Positions 1-8,746 of a stretch of DNA of 64,000 nt are shown piece after piece. Positions within the stretch are counted from its first letter, which is position 1. The number at the start of each line of letters is the position of its first letter. Source of the DNA: Caldovatus sediminis (GTDB lineage Bacteria > Pseudomonadota > Alphaproteobacteria > Acetobacterales > Acetobacteraceae); NCBI RefSeq assembly GCF_014644455.1, contig NZ_BMKS01000004.1, forward strand, positions 361,032-425,031, in the 5' to 3' direction. The notes under the pieces are model-generated. The model was not told the origin of the DNA and did no database searches. It saw nothing but the letters and a program-made list of their open reading frames with translations. A program made the position numbers and the translations under genes.

Positions 1-621
1 GTTGGGGTCGTAGGCGGCGGAGTTGTAGCCCATCAGCATCAGCTCGACGCCCTGCAGGCCGTAGCAGCGCCAGCCCTCCGGCCAGCGGCGGTCGTTGCAG
101 ATCAGCATGCCGAGCACCGGCGAGCCCCAGGCGCGCGGGCCGCGGAAGGCGGGGAAGCCGAGGTCGCCGTACTCGAAGTAGCGCTTCTCGAGCTGCTGGT
201 AGCGCTGGCCCGGGCGGATCTCCCGCGAGCCGGGGAGGTGGACCTTGCGGTACCTGCCGAGGATCACGCCGTCCGGGCCGGTGGTGATGGCGCTGTTGAA
301 GCGGCGGCCGTCCTCGGCGAGCTCGGCGTAGCCGAGATAGAAGCCGACGCCGAGCGCGCGGGCGCGGTCGAAGAGCGGCTGCACCTGCGGGTTGGGCATG
401 GCGCGCTCGAAGTAGCTGAGGAGCTCGGCCTCCTCCATCGGCCAGCGCGGGAAGAAGGTGGTCAGGGCGAGCTCGGGGAAGACGACGAGCTGCGCGCCCT
501 GCGCGGCGGCGTTCTCGAGCAGGGCGATCAGGCGGTCGAGCGTGTGGGCGCGGGAGTCGGCGCGCTGGGTTGGGCCCATCTGGGCGCCGGCGACGCGGAT
601 CGTGCGGGAGCTTGCGGTCAT
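1..621 (-). CDS. N-carbamoyl-D-amino-acid hydrolase (partial, C-terminus outside window)
   Basis: This nitrilase-superfamily enzyme hydrolyses N-carbamoyl-D-amino acids to free D-amino acids, the second step of hydantoin breakdown. The ATG at 621 reads leftward and 207 residues are visible; the family is about 300 long, so roughly a third is missing past base 1. All three catalytic residues can be seen: Glu in FPELALTTFFPRW (about residue 50), Lys in YRKVHLPG (about 126) and Cys in ICNDRRWPE (about 175). The CNDRRWPE context is typical of D-carbamoylases rather than of general nitrilases. The hydantoinase-like gene at 1158-2546, on the same strand, is a natural partner. Substrate stereospecificity is inferred from motif likeness only. 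Confidence 0.85.
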   Translation of the reverse strand, partial: MTASSRTIRVAGAQMGPTQRADSRAHTLDRLIALLENAAAQGAQLVVFPELALTTFFPRWPMEEAELLSYFERAMPNPQVQPLFDRARALGVGFYLGYAELAEDGRRFNSAITTGPDGVILGRYRKVHLPGSREIRPGQRYQQLEKRYFEYGDLGFPAFRGPRAWGSPVLGMLICNDRRWPEGWRCYGLQGVELMLMGYNSAAYDPN

Positions 622-880
622 GACGGCGATCGTCCTTGCGGCGCGGAGGGGGCCAGATTGGCAGGGCCGGGCGGCGCTGGGCAGGGGGGCGGCGGCACAC
701 GGCGGTGGGCGGGAGCGGGGGCGCGGCCGGCTGCACGCTGCGCGCGCCGGATGGAAGGGCGAACATGCGATGAACATGATCGGGCGCGCAACGCCGCGGC
801 GGGACCGGATGCCCCCGGTCCGGGGCCGGAGCCGGGCGACGACGGGTGAAGCCTCGGCCTGGCCGCCCTATCCTGCGGTC

Positions 881-1129
881 ATGATCCTTTCGTCCACCAT
901 CACCTGCCCGCTGTGCGGCCACCGCCGGACCGAGACGATGCCGACCGACGCCTGCCGGATCCTCTACGACTGCAAGGGCTGCGGCGCGGCGCTGCGGCCC
1001 AGGGCGGGCGACTGCTGCGTGTTCTGCTCCTACGGCGACACGCCATGCCCGCCGGTGCAGGCCGAGGGCGCCTGCCGCCCCCCGGCGGCCGCCCCGCAGC
1101 GGGGACCGGGCGGCGGGCGCCCGGCATGA
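881..1129 (+). CDS. GDCCVxC-domain small cysteine-rich protein
   Basis: An 82-residue protein with a CPLCGH pair near the N-terminus, a CKGCG pair in the middle and the conserved block GDCCVFCSYGDTPCPPVQ. That block defines a small zinc-ribbon-like family often annotated as GDCCVxC domain (seleno)protein; here every position carries cysteine and no in-frame TGA is seen. The function is unknown, though relatives often lie near mercury or redox genes. The ATG at 881 is chosen because the conserved CPLCGH block starts a few residues later; longer upstream readings have no conserved features. It lies between two genes read leftward and is probably a single-gene unit. Confidence 0.75.
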   Translation: MILSSTITCPLCGHRRTETMPTDACRILYDCKGCGAALRPRAGDCCVFCSYGDTPCPPVQAEGACRPPAAAPQRGPGGGRPA

Positions 1130-1157
1130 CGGCCCCGCCCCGCGGCCCTCGCGCGGA

Positions 1158-2546
1158 TCACTCCTCGCCGAGATAGGTGCCCGTGGTCTGCCGCGGCACG
1201 AAGCGGCCGGTGCCCGGCGTGGCCTTCACCTCCCGCCCGTCCCAGACGCAGCGGCCGCGCAGGTAGGTGGCGGCGACGCGCGCGGCCATCGGGCGGCCGT
1301 GATAGGGCGACCACCTGGCGTCCTCGCGGTCGCGGATGTCGCGCTCGTCGAAGGTGAAGTCGCCGGGCTCCAGCACGCAGAGGTCGGCGTCGCTTCCCAC
1401 CCGGATCGCGCCCTTCTTCGGGAACAGGCCGTGGAAGCGCGCCGGGCGCTCGGCGCAGTAGCGCGCCATCCAGGTGAGGGGGAGCGAGCGCTCGGTGAGC
1501 AGCGTGTACATCAGCGGCGCGAAGCTCTGCAGGCCGGTGAGGCCGGCGCCGAGGGCGAAGATGTCGCCCCTGTACTCCTTGCGCTCGCGCGGCCAGGGGG
1601 CGTGGTCGGTGGAGACGTAGGCGACCTGGCCGGCGGCCAGCGCCCGCCACATGCGCTCGACCTCCTCGCGCGTGCGGAAGGGCGGGTTGCACTTCCCGAA
1701 GCCGGCGAGGCGGACGATGTCCTCCTCGGTCATGCAGAGGTACTGGATGCAGGCCTCGCCGGTGGCCTTGCCGCCCATGCGGCGGAACACCTCGGCGATC
1801 TCGAAGCCGCGCGCGAGGGAGGAATGGGCGATGTGGACGTGGGCGCCGGTCTCCAGGCCGATCTCGAAGATCTCGAGGTCGGCCATGGTCTCGCAGAGCG
1901 GCGGGCGGGTGCGGCAGTGCCAGATGGGCGAGGTGTCGCCGCGCGCCTTCGCCTCCTCGGTGAGGCGGACGACGATCTCCTGGTCCTCGTTGTGCACGGC
2001 GACCATCAGGCCGGTCTGGGCGATGGCGCGGAAGGCCTCGACCATGGTCGGGTGGTCTATGCGCGGGAAGCGGACCGGGTCGTACTCGTAGGTGGAGAGC
2101 TTGAAGGAGCAGGCGCCGGCCTCGGCGAGGCCGGGGATGGCGTCCACGCCGCCCGTCTTCCGGATGGTGCCGTAGAGCGCGACGTCCACATGGGCGAGGC
2201 GCTCCACCCACTCGACCTTCTCGCGGAGGATCGCGGCGTCGGTGACGGGGCGCGGGACGTCGTAGGGCATGTCCACGCAGGTGGTGACGCCGCCGGCGGC
2301 GGCGCACATGGTGGCGCCCTCGATGCCCGGCCAGCCGGTCGAGGAGGAGGTGTGCATGTGGCCGTCCACCAGGCCGGGGAGGACCAGGCGGCCGGAATGG
2401 TCGGCGGTCTCGCGGGCGGGCGGCGGCGGGCCTTCGCCGATCGCGGCGATGGCCTCGCCGCGCACGGCGATCCAGCCGTCGCGCAGCACGCGGTCGGGGA
2501 GGACGAGGTCGCCACGGATGAGGCGGTCGAAGGGCGGCTGGTCCAT
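1158..2546 (-). CDS. Hydantoinase/allantoinase-like cyclic amidohydrolase
   Basis: A 462-residue metal-dependent amidohydrolase of the dihydroorotase/allantoinase/hydantoinase group, which opens cyclic amides such as hydantoins. The binuclear metal set is visible: HMHT after VDG near residue 60, a probable carbamylated Lys in FKLSTYEYD, a His in AVHNED, a His in HIAHSS and the Asp in STDHAPWP. The ATG at 2546 begins MDQPPFDRLIRGDLVLPD, the usual N-terminal beta segment; longer in-frame readings lack family features. Lying next to an N-carbamoyl-D-amino-acid hydrolase on the same strand, it is most likely a D-hydantoinase-type enzyme. The sequence also resembles allantoinase and the substrate cannot be fixed from it. 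Confidence 0.8.
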   Translation of the reverse strand: MDQPPFDRLIRGDLVLPDRVLRDGWIAVRGEAIAAIGEGPPPPARETADHSGRLVLPGLVDGHMHTSSSTGWPGIEGATMCAAAGGVTTCVDMPYDVPRPVTDAAILREKVEWVERLAHVDVALYGTIRKTGGVDAIPGLAEAGACSFKLSTYEYDPVRFPRIDHPTMVEAFRAIAQTGLMVAVHNEDQEIVVRLTEEAKARGDTSPIWHCRTRPPLCETMADLEIFEIGLETGAHVHIAHSSLARGFEIAEVFRRMGGKATGEACIQYLCMTEEDIVRLAGFGKCNPPFRTREEVERMWRALAAGQVAYVSTDHAPWPRERKEYRGDIFALGAGLTGLQSFAPLMYTLLTERSLPLTWMARYCAERPARFHGLFPKKGAIRVGSDADLCVLEPGDFTFDERDIRDREDARWSPYHGRPMAARVAATYLRGRCVWDGREVKATPGTGRFVPRQTTGTYLGEE

Positions 2547-2748
2547 GCGCGTCGGGTCCTCGGTGTCGTCGGCCTTCGCCGGCAGGGGATGGCGACACCC
2601 TAGGCCGGCGCGCGGGGCGCGAACAGCCGCCGCGGCGCGTCGCGGCGCGCCGGTCGCGGGCAGGCGGCCGGACGGGCGCAATTGACGCCGTGGACCGCCG
2701 GCGGGAGAACGCCGCCCGGCCTGAACCAGCGCGAGGGATCGCCCGCCG

Positions 2749-4287
2749 ATGCAGCTCCATCCCGTGAAGGTCCATCCGTCCAAGGCGCTGCTGCCGCGCG
2801 AGCAGCAGCTCGCCTGGAAGATCGCCGGGGTCGCCGTGGACCCGGTGCCGGTCGAGGACGCGGTGGCCGAGATGATCGTCAACCGGGTGATCGACAACGC
2901 CGCGGTGGCGATCGCCGCGGTCAACCGGCGCCCGGTGGTCTCGGCGCGGCAGATGGCGCTCGGCCATCCGCGCGACGGGGGGGCGACGATCTTCGGCGTG
3001 GACGCCGGGCGGCGGTTCTCGCCGGAGTGGGCCGCCTGGGCGAACGGGACGGCGGTGCGCGAGCTCGACATGCACGACACCTTCCTCGCCGCCGACTACT
3101 CGCACCCCGGGGACAACATCCCGCCCGTGCTCGCCGTGGCGCAGAGCATGGGGCGGTCGGGCGAGGAGGTGATCCGCGGCCTCGCCACCGCCTACGAGAT
3201 CCACATTGATCTCGTGCGCGCGATCTGCCTGCACGAGCACAAGGTGGACCACATCGCCCATCTCTGCCCGGCGGCGGCGGCGGGGATCGGGACGCTGCTC
3301 GGCCTCGACCAGGCGACGATCTACCAGGCGGTGCAGCAGGCGGTGCATGTCAGCATCACCACGCGCCAGAGCCGCAAGGGGGAGATCTCCTCCTGGAAGG
3401 CCTACGCGCCGGCGCACGCCGGCAAGCTCGCGGTCGAGGCGGTGGACCGGGCGATGCGCGGCGAGGGGGCGCCGAGCCCGATCTACGAGGGCGAGGACTC
3501 GGTGGTCGCCTGGATCCTCTCCGGCCGCACCAAGGCGGACCGGGACGGGCGGGCGAGCGTCTACGAGCCGGTCTACTACCAGGTGCCGCTGCCGGAGGCG
3601 GGGGAGCCGAAGCGGGCGATCCTCGCGAGCTACACCAAGGAGCACTCGGCCGAGTACCAGAGCCAGGCGCTGATCGACCTCGCCTTCCGCATGCGGGAGC
3701 GGATCAAGGACTTCGAGGCGATCGAGCGGATCGTCATCCACACCTCCCACCACACCCACTACGTGATCGGGACCGGGGCGAACGACCCGCAGAAGATGGA
3801 CCCGAAGGCGAGCCGGGAGACGCTCGACCACTCGATCATGTACATCTTCGCCGTCGCCCTGCAGGACGGGCGCTGGCACCACGTGGACAGCTACACGCCG
3901 GAGCGCGCCGGCCGGCCCGACACGGTGCGGCTCTGGCACAAGATCGAGACCCGCGAGGACCCGGAGTGGACGCGGCGCTACCACTCCCACGACCCGAACG
4001 AGAAGGCGTTCGGGGCGCGGGTGGAGATCTTCCTCAGCGACGGCTCGCGGATCGAGGACGAGATGGCGGTGGCGAACGCCCACCCGCTCGGGGCGCGGCC
4101 CTTCGGGCGGGAGGACTACATCCGCAAGTTCCGCATCCTGACCGATGGGCTGATCGCGCCGGCGGAGTCCGAGCGCTTCCTCGAGGCGGCGCAGGAGCTG
4201 CGGCGGCTGAAGCCGGGCGAGCTGCACCGGCTGAACGTGGCGCTGCCGGACGGCGCGCTGGTCAAGGGACGGCCCGGCATCTTCTGA
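2749..4287 (+). CDS. prpD: 2-methylcitrate dehydratase, MmgE/PrpD family
   Basis: A 512-residue MmgE/PrpD protein expected to dehydrate 2-methylcitrate to 2-methylaconitate in the methylcitrate cycle of propionyl-CoA breakdown. Family features include the early [20 protein letters not shown] segment, the [18 protein letters not shown] stretch around residues 110-125 and [10 protein letters not shown] near 220. The length is close to that of enterobacterial PrpD. The 2-methylcitrate synthase gene follows 278 bases downstream on the same strand, which supports PrpD over other MmgE relatives. No prpB lies in the window. The gene is divergent from the hydantoinase-like gene across a 202-base gap that should hold both promoters. 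Confidence 0.85.
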   Translation: MQLHPVKVHPSKALLPREQQLAWKIAGVAVDPVPVEDAVAEMIVNRVIDNAAVAIAAVNRRPVVSARQMALGHPRDGGATIFGVDAGRRFSPEWAAWANGTAVRELDMHDTFLAADYSHPGDNIPPVLAVAQSMGRSGEEVIRGLATAYEIHIDLVRAICLHEHKVDHIAHLCPAAAAGIGTLLGLDQATIYQAVQQAVHVSITTRQSRKGEISSWKAYAPAHAGKLAVEAVDRAMRGEGAPSPIYEGEDSVVAWILSGRTKADRDGRASVYEPVYYQVPLPEAGEPKRAILASYTKEHSAEYQSQALIDLAFRMRERIKDFEAIERIVIHTSHHTHYVIGTGANDPQKMDPKASRETLDHSIMYIFAVALQDGRWHHVDSYTPERAGRPDTVRLWHKIETREDPEWTRRYHSHDPNEKAFGARVEIFLSDGSRIEDEMAVANAHPLGARPFGREDYIRKFRILTDGLIAPAESERFLEAAQELRRLKPGELHRLNVALPDGALVKGRPGIF

Positions 4288-4565
4288 GGCCGGCGGCACC
4301 CGCCGTCCCCGCGCGCCCGTGCCGGGGCCGTGGCGCCGCGCACATATATATAGGTGATCGCCCGGCCGCGCGCCGGCGCCGGCTTGGCGCGGCGCGCGAT
4401 CCGGCGCAACCATGCCCGTCGCGCGTTCCCTGAACGACACCGGCTGCGCCTCCGTCGCGCCAGCGGCGGCGGCGCGGTGAACGCCAGGGGCGGGTCCGCC
4501 GCGTGCCCCGGAGCGGGGCGCCGGCGGCTCCGCCCGGTCCTGCACGCAACGGGAGAAGCCCAGCC

Positions 4566-5714
4566 ATGAGCGACGCGACGACCCAGCCGCAGCCCGAGAT
4601 CCGGAAGGGCCTCGTCGGGGTCTATGCCGACGTCTCCGCCATCTCGAAGGTGATGCCGGAGACCAACAGCCTCACCTACCGCGGCTACGCGGTGCAGGAC
4701 CTCTGCGAGAACTGCAGCTTCGAGGAGGTCGCCTACCTGCTCTGGAACGGGGAGCTGCCGACCCGCGCCCAGCTCGACGCCTTCCGGAAGGAGGAGGCGG
4801 CGAACCGGGCGCTCTCCCCCCGGCTGCTCAAGGCGATCGAGGGCTACCCGCGCGACGCCCACCCGATGGACGCGATCCGGACCTCGGTCTCCCTGATGGG
4901 GATGGAGGACCCGGAGGTCGCGGACGTCTCCGACGCCGCCACGCGGCGCAAGGCGATGCGGCTGCTCGCCAAGATCCCGACCGCGATCGCGGCGGCGCAC
5001 CGCTTCTCGAAGGGCCAGGCGCCGGTCCCGCCGGACCCGAAGCTCTCCTTCAGCGAGAATTTCTTCCACGTGGTGTTCGGGAAGGTTCCCCAGCCGGAGG
5101 TGGTGAAGGCCTTCGACGTCAGCCTGATCCTCTACGCCGAGCACACCTTCAACGCCTCGACCTTCACCGCCCGGACCATCGCCTCGACCGGGGCGGACAT
5201 CCACGCCGCCATCACCGGCGCGATCGGCGCGCTGAAGGGCCCGCTGCACGGCGGGGCCAACGAGGCGGTGATGCACATGCTCAAGGAGATCGGCGAGCCG
5301 GAGAAGGCGGCGGCCTGGCTCGAGGGCAAGTTCGACCACCGGGCGCTGGTCATGGGCTTCGGCCACCGGGTCTACAAGTCGGGCGACAGCCGGGTGCCGA
5401 CCATGACCAAGTACGCCGAGCGGATGGCGGAGGTGGTGGGCGACCGGCGCTGGATGGAGATCAGCCGCATCCTCGCCGCCGAGATGCTGCGGCGGAAGAA
5501 CATCCACCCCAACCTCGATTTCCCGGCGGGGCCCGCCTACTACCTGATGGGCTTCGAGATCCCGCTGTTCACCCCGATCTTCGTCGCCTCCCGCATCACC
5601 GGCTGGGCGGCGCACGTGCTGGAGCAGATGGCCGACAACCGGCTGATCCGCCCGCTCTCCTGGTACACCGGCGTCGAGCAGCGCCCGGTGGTGCCGCTGG
5701 CGCAGCGCGGCTGA
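4566..5714 (+). CDS. prpC: 2-methylcitrate/citrate synthase
   Basis: A 382-residue type II citrate synthase fold protein that condenses propionyl-CoA (or acetyl-CoA) with oxaloacetate. The catalytic triad is present: His228 in PLHGGANEA, His267 in GFGHRVYK and Asp318 in NLDFPAGP. The short length and GLVGVYADVSAISKV-like start fit PrpC rather than housekeeping citrate synthase, and prpD lies just upstream. The ATG at 4566 is preceded by a GGGAGAAG ribosome-binding stretch. The 278-base gap before it contains a short AT run (ATATATATA near 4343), unusual for this GC-rich DNA, so prpC may have its own promoter. Confidence 0.88.
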   Translation: MSDATTQPQPEIRKGLVGVYADVSAISKVMPETNSLTYRGYAVQDLCENCSFEEVAYLLWNGELPTRAQLDAFRKEEAANRALSPRLLKAIEGYPRDAHPMDAIRTSVSLMGMEDPEVADVSDAATRRKAMRLLAKIPTAIAAAHRFSKGQAPVPPDPKLSFSENFFHVVFGKVPQPEVVKAFDVSLILYAEHTFNASTFTARTIASTGADIHAAITGAIGALKGPLHGGANEAVMHMLKEIGEPEKAAAWLEGKFDHRALVMGFGHRVYKSGDSRVPTMTKYAERMAEVVGDRRWMEISRILAAEMLRRKNIHPNLDFPAGPAYYLMGFEIPLFTPIFVASRITGWAAHVLEQMADNRLIRPLSWYTGVEQRPVVPLAQRG

Positions 5715-6409
5715 CGGGCGGCACGCGCGGCGCCGGCGCGGAGACGCCATGCCGCGCTGGCGCCGGGCCTGTCCGGCGCATCGGGATGATCGCTCGGCAC
5801 GGACGCGCGCTGCGCAGGCCGTGACGCACACAAATCCCGTGCGCATGTGACGGATTTTGTTGACATGCATGGTGCGCGTGCAGATAGCGTGATTCGCGCG
5901 CGCGTCGCTGCACGCGATTCGTCGAAGCGAGTTCCGCCGCAGCAAGTCGGACGGCTCGCACCGAGCATCGTCGAGGCGACGCCGCGCAGCAGGGAAGGAC
6001 GGTCCATGGACCGCAGGCTCGTGGCCCCCGCAGGCGCGGAGGCCGCACCGCCGCAGGAGGCGCCGCCGCCAAGGGGCGGACACAGCGCGCTCCGTGCCGG
6101 CGGGAGAGAGGCCGAGGAAGGCGCGATGCAGCCCGGCGATGCCGCGAAGATCATCGTGCACCCCCGCGGCGCCTGCGACACCGGACGGCGACAGGAACGG
6201 CGCCGCGCGATTCGGGATCCGCGCGCCGCCGCCGAAGGGGGGCCGCGCGGTTCCGCGCGGTCCACCCGGACCTCAGCACGCCCCTCCCCGCTGCTCCGCG
6301 GCGCGACGCACGGTCCCGATGCGGCCGGCCGGCCCCTTCCGGCCATCCGGCGCGCATTCGGCCAAACGCCGCCGCTCCTCCAGGGAACGCTAACGGAGAT
6401 CCTGACCCA
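5715..6409. other. Intergenic stretch without a convincing gene
   Basis: About 700 bases between prpC and the histone-like gene. The open readings across it are rich in Arg, Pro and Ala, lack conserved motifs and look like GC-driven shadows. The only marked structure is an AT-richer patch near 5830-5890 with a promoter-like hexamer pair (listed separately). A long 5' leader for the histone-like gene is possible. Confidence 0.5.
5860..5888 (+). promoter_or_regulatory. Possible sigma-70-type promoter
   Basis: A perfect TTGACA at 5860-5865 is followed after 17 bases by GATAGC at 5883-5888, a weak match to TATAAT. It sits in the only AT-richer part of this intergenic region and points toward the histone-like gene about 520 bases downstream. 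The -10 match is poor, so this is tentative. Confidence 0.35.
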
Positions 6410-6919
6410 ATGACGACCGACACCAACGAGACCACCGTGAACGCGGAAGGCGCGCCGCGCGCCCAGGCGATGGCGATGTCCGGCAGCCGCCGCACCGCAG
6501 GCACCCGCCGGCCGGCCACCCGCAAGCCGGCGGCGAAGCGCACCACCACCGCGAAGCGGACCACGGCGGCGAAGCGGACCACGGCGGCGAAGCGGCCGGC
6601 GGCGCGCAAGACCGTCGCCAAGAAGGCGCCCGCCAAGCGGACCACGGCGGCGAAGCGGACCACGGCCCGCAGGGCGACCACGCCGCGCGCCGCCGCCAAG
6701 CGCACCACCGCGCGCAAGACCACCGCCCGCAAGGCGGCGGCCGGCACGGCGCGGAAGGCGCCGGCGCGCCGCGCCGCGGCGGCGAAAGCCGGCACCACCT
6801 CGCGCTCCGAGGCGGCGAAGAAGGCGGCCGCGACCCGCGCGCGCAAGAAGGCCGCGGCGGCCGCCGCGGCGGCGGCCGCTCCGGCCGGCGGCGAGGGCGG
6901 CGAGCCCTCCTCCATGTGA
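6410..6919 (+). CDS. Histone H1-like Lys/Ala-rich nucleoid protein
   Basis: A 169-residue, strongly basic, low-complexity protein. After an acidic-to-neutral start (about 25 residues) it consists of Ala, Lys, Arg and Thr repeats of the AKRTTA/ARKTTA type to about residue 125. A short SRSEAAKKAAATRARKKAA segment, a run of Ala and a Gly/Glu tail follow. Such proteins resemble the C-terminal tail of eukaryotic histone H1 and the AlgP/Hc1-type proteins, which bind DNA without sequence preference. The ATG at 6410 follows an AACGGAGATCC stretch. The gene stands alone and ends in a good intrinsic terminator. The role in nucleoid compaction is known of the family, not shown here. Confidence 0.8.
   Translation: MTTDTNETTVNAEGAPRAQAMAMSGSRRTAGTRRPATRKPAAKRTTTAKRTTAAKRTTAAKRPAARKTVAKKAPAKRTTAAKRTTARRATTPRAAAKRTTARKTTARKAAAGTARKAPARRAAAAKAGTTSRSEAAKKAAATRARKKAAAAAAAAAAPAGGEGGEPSSM
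6551..6664 (+). repeat. 18-bp in-gene repeats encoding AKRTTA
   Basis: The 18-mer GCGAAGCGGACCACGGCG occurs at 6551-6568 and 6569-6586, begins again at 6587, and recurs with one change at 6632-6649 and partly at 6650-6664. It encodes the AKRTTA unit of the histone-like protein. Such in-frame repeats can expand or contract without breaking the gene. Confidence 0.85.
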
Positions 6920-6942
6920 CGCACTGAGCGATCCCGGCGAAG

Positions 6943-6976
6943 GGGCGTCGCCTGCGCGAGCGGGCGGCGCCCTTTT
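6943..6976 (+). terminator. Intrinsic terminator after the histone-like gene
   Basis: A 10-bp stem (GGGCGTCGCC at 6943-6952 pairing with GGCGGCGCCC at 6963-6972, one G-U pair) with a 10-base loop is followed by TTTT. It lies 24 bases after the stop of the histone-like gene and separates it from the gamma-glutamyltransferase gene. Confidence 0.75.
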
Positions 6977-7123
6977 CGCATGCGCCGGCCGGGGTGGGCT
7001 GGCGGGCGCCGGCCCGGTCCGGCTTGCGGGCATGCGGCATCGGTCCGACGATGCGGCGCGCACGCGTTGCCGCCGCCCCCTGCCGGCGCGGACGCGTCAT
7101 GGCGAGAGAGGACGCGAACCCGC

Positions 7124-8710
7124 ATGGCCCTCGACTTCACCCCCTCCCCGCACACCACCCAGCACTGGGTGCTGGCGAAGCCCGCCGCGCGCGGGCGCCG
7201 CGGCATGGTGGCGGCGCAATGCAAGGCCGCCGCCGAGGCCGGCGTGGCGATCCTCGACGCCGGCGGCAGCGCCGCCGACGCCGCCGTCGCGACCGCCTTC
7301 GCGCTCGCCACGCTCGAGCCATGGAACAGCGGCATCGGCGGCATCGGCTTCGCGCAGCACATGGCGGCCGGCGCGGCGCGGGCGGAGACCTTCGACTTCG
7401 GGCCGGTGGCGCCGCGCGGGCTCGATCCCTCCGCCTTCCCGCTGACCGGGCGGATGAAGCTCGATCTGTTCGCCTGGCCCGAGGTGGAGGGCGACCGCAA
7501 CATCCACGGCCCGCTCTCCTTCTGCATCCCCTCGGCAGTGGCGGGCTATGCCCTGCTGCACGAGCGACACGGACGCCTGCCGATCGCCGAGGTGCTGGCG
7601 CCGGCGGTGGCGCTGGCCAAGCGGGGGCTGCCGCAGGACTGGTTCACCACGCTGAAGATCGCGAGCTCGGCGGCGGTGCTGCGGCTCTATCCGGAGAGCG
7701 CGCGCATCTACCTGCCCAACGGGCTACCGCCGGTGCCGCCCTATCAGGGGACGCCGGGCTTCCTTTCCCAGGGCAACCTGGCGGCGACGCTCGAGCGGCT
7801 GCAGCGGGCCGGACTGCGCGACTTCTACGAGGGGGAGATCGCGGCGGCGATCGCCGCGGACGTGCGGGAGATGGGCGGCGTGCTGTCGGCCGCCGACCTC
7901 GCCGGCTGCCGCGCCCGTGTGCTGCCGGCGGTGGAGGTGCCCTGGCGCGGACGGCGGCTCATGCTCTCCAACGGCCTCACCGCAACGCCGACGCTGCGGC
8001 GCGTGCTCGAGGGCATGGCCGACGCGCCCTTCGGCGGGACCGAGCCGGGGCCGGCCTGGTACGCGCGCCTCGCCCGGGTGATGCGCGCCGCCTACGCCGA
8101 GCGCCTGGCCGGGCTCGGCGAGAGCGAGCCGCGCGCGGCGGAGAGCTGCACGACGCACCTCAGCGTGGTGGACGCCGAGGGCTCGATGGTGGCGATGACC
8201 ACGACGCTGCTCTCCTCGATGGGCTCGCGGGTGGTGCTGCCGCGCACCGGCGTGCTGATGAACAACGGGGTGATGTGGTTCGACCCGCGCCCCGGCACGC
8301 CGAACGCGATCGCGCCGGGCAGACGGCCGCTCACCAACATGTGCCCGGTGATCGCGGCGGGCGAGCGCGGCGGGCCGGAGATCGCGTGCGGCGCCTCCGG
8401 CGGGCGACGGATCATGGCGTCGGTGTTCCAGATGCTGTCGCTGGTGGCGGATTTCGGCATGGACCCGGAGCGGGCGGCGCATCATCCGCGGATCGACGTC
8501 TCCGGGCCGGACGGGGTGACCGCGGACCGCCGGCTGCCGCGAGCGGTGGTGGAGGCGATCGCCGCGGATGGGGCGCCGGTGGAGTCGGTGGAGCACGCGG
8601 TGCTGCCGGTGAACTTCGCCTGCCCGAACCTGATCCAGGTGCGGGCGGACGGCGAGCGGGTCGGGATCAGCGACGCCATCTCGCCCTGGAGCGCGGCGGT
8701 GGCGCAGTAG
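7124..8710 (+). CDS. Gamma-glutamyltransferase family protein
   Basis: A 528-residue Ntn-hydrolase that would cleave gamma-glutamyl amides such as glutathione, or a related acylase substrate. The processing site is visible: the sequence CTTHLSVVD places the catalytic Thr at residue 343, which would become the N-terminus of the small subunit after self-cleavage. Other family blocks are GGSAADAAVATAFAL near residue 48 and GRRPLTNMCPVI near 405. The ATG at 7124 follows a GAGAGAGGA stretch. No clear Sec signal is seen at the N-terminus, unlike the periplasmic E. coli enzyme, so it may be cytoplasmic. Confidence 0.85.
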   Translation: MALDFTPSPHTTQHWVLAKPAARGRRGMVAAQCKAAAEAGVAILDAGGSAADAAVATAFALATLEPWNSGIGGIGFAQHMAAGAARAETFDFGPVAPRGLDPSAFPLTGRMKLDLFAWPEVEGDRNIHGPLSFCIPSAVAGYALLHERHGRLPIAEVLAPAVALAKRGLPQDWFTTLKIASSAAVLRLYPESARIYLPNGLPPVPPYQGTPGFLSQGNLAATLERLQRAGLRDFYEGEIAAAIAADVREMGGVLSAADLAGCRARVLPAVEVPWRGRRLMLSNGLTATPTLRRVLEGMADAPFGGTEPGPAWYARLARVMRAAYAERLAGLGESEPRAAESCTTHLSVVDAEGSMVAMTTTLLSSMGSRVVLPRTGVLMNNGVMWFDPRPGTPNAIAPGRRPLTNMCPVIAAGERGGPEIACGASGGRRIMASVFQMLSLVADFGMDPERAAHHPRIDVSGPDGVTADRRLPRAVVEAIAADGAPVESVEHAVLPVNFACPNLIQVRADGERVGISDAISPWSAAVAQ

Positions 8711-8746
8711 AGCCGGCGGCGGCCGCGCCTTGCGCCCGCCCGCCCC

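Noticed and set aside
881..1129. Selenoprotein reading of the GDCCVxC gene
   Set aside because: All expected positions are Cys codons and no in-frame TGA interrupts the motif, so selenocysteine is not needed.
1030..4545. A 1171-codon open frame on the minus strand opposite prpD
   Set aside because: It is Arg/Pro/His-rich, has no conserved motifs and lies opposite a well-supported gene; long antisense frames are expected in DNA this rich in G and C.
5847..6413. A 188-codon open frame between prpC and the histone-like gene
   Set aside because: The translated sequence has no recognisable domain, is Arg/Ala/Pro-rich and has no ribosome site; it reads like non-coding GC-rich DNA.
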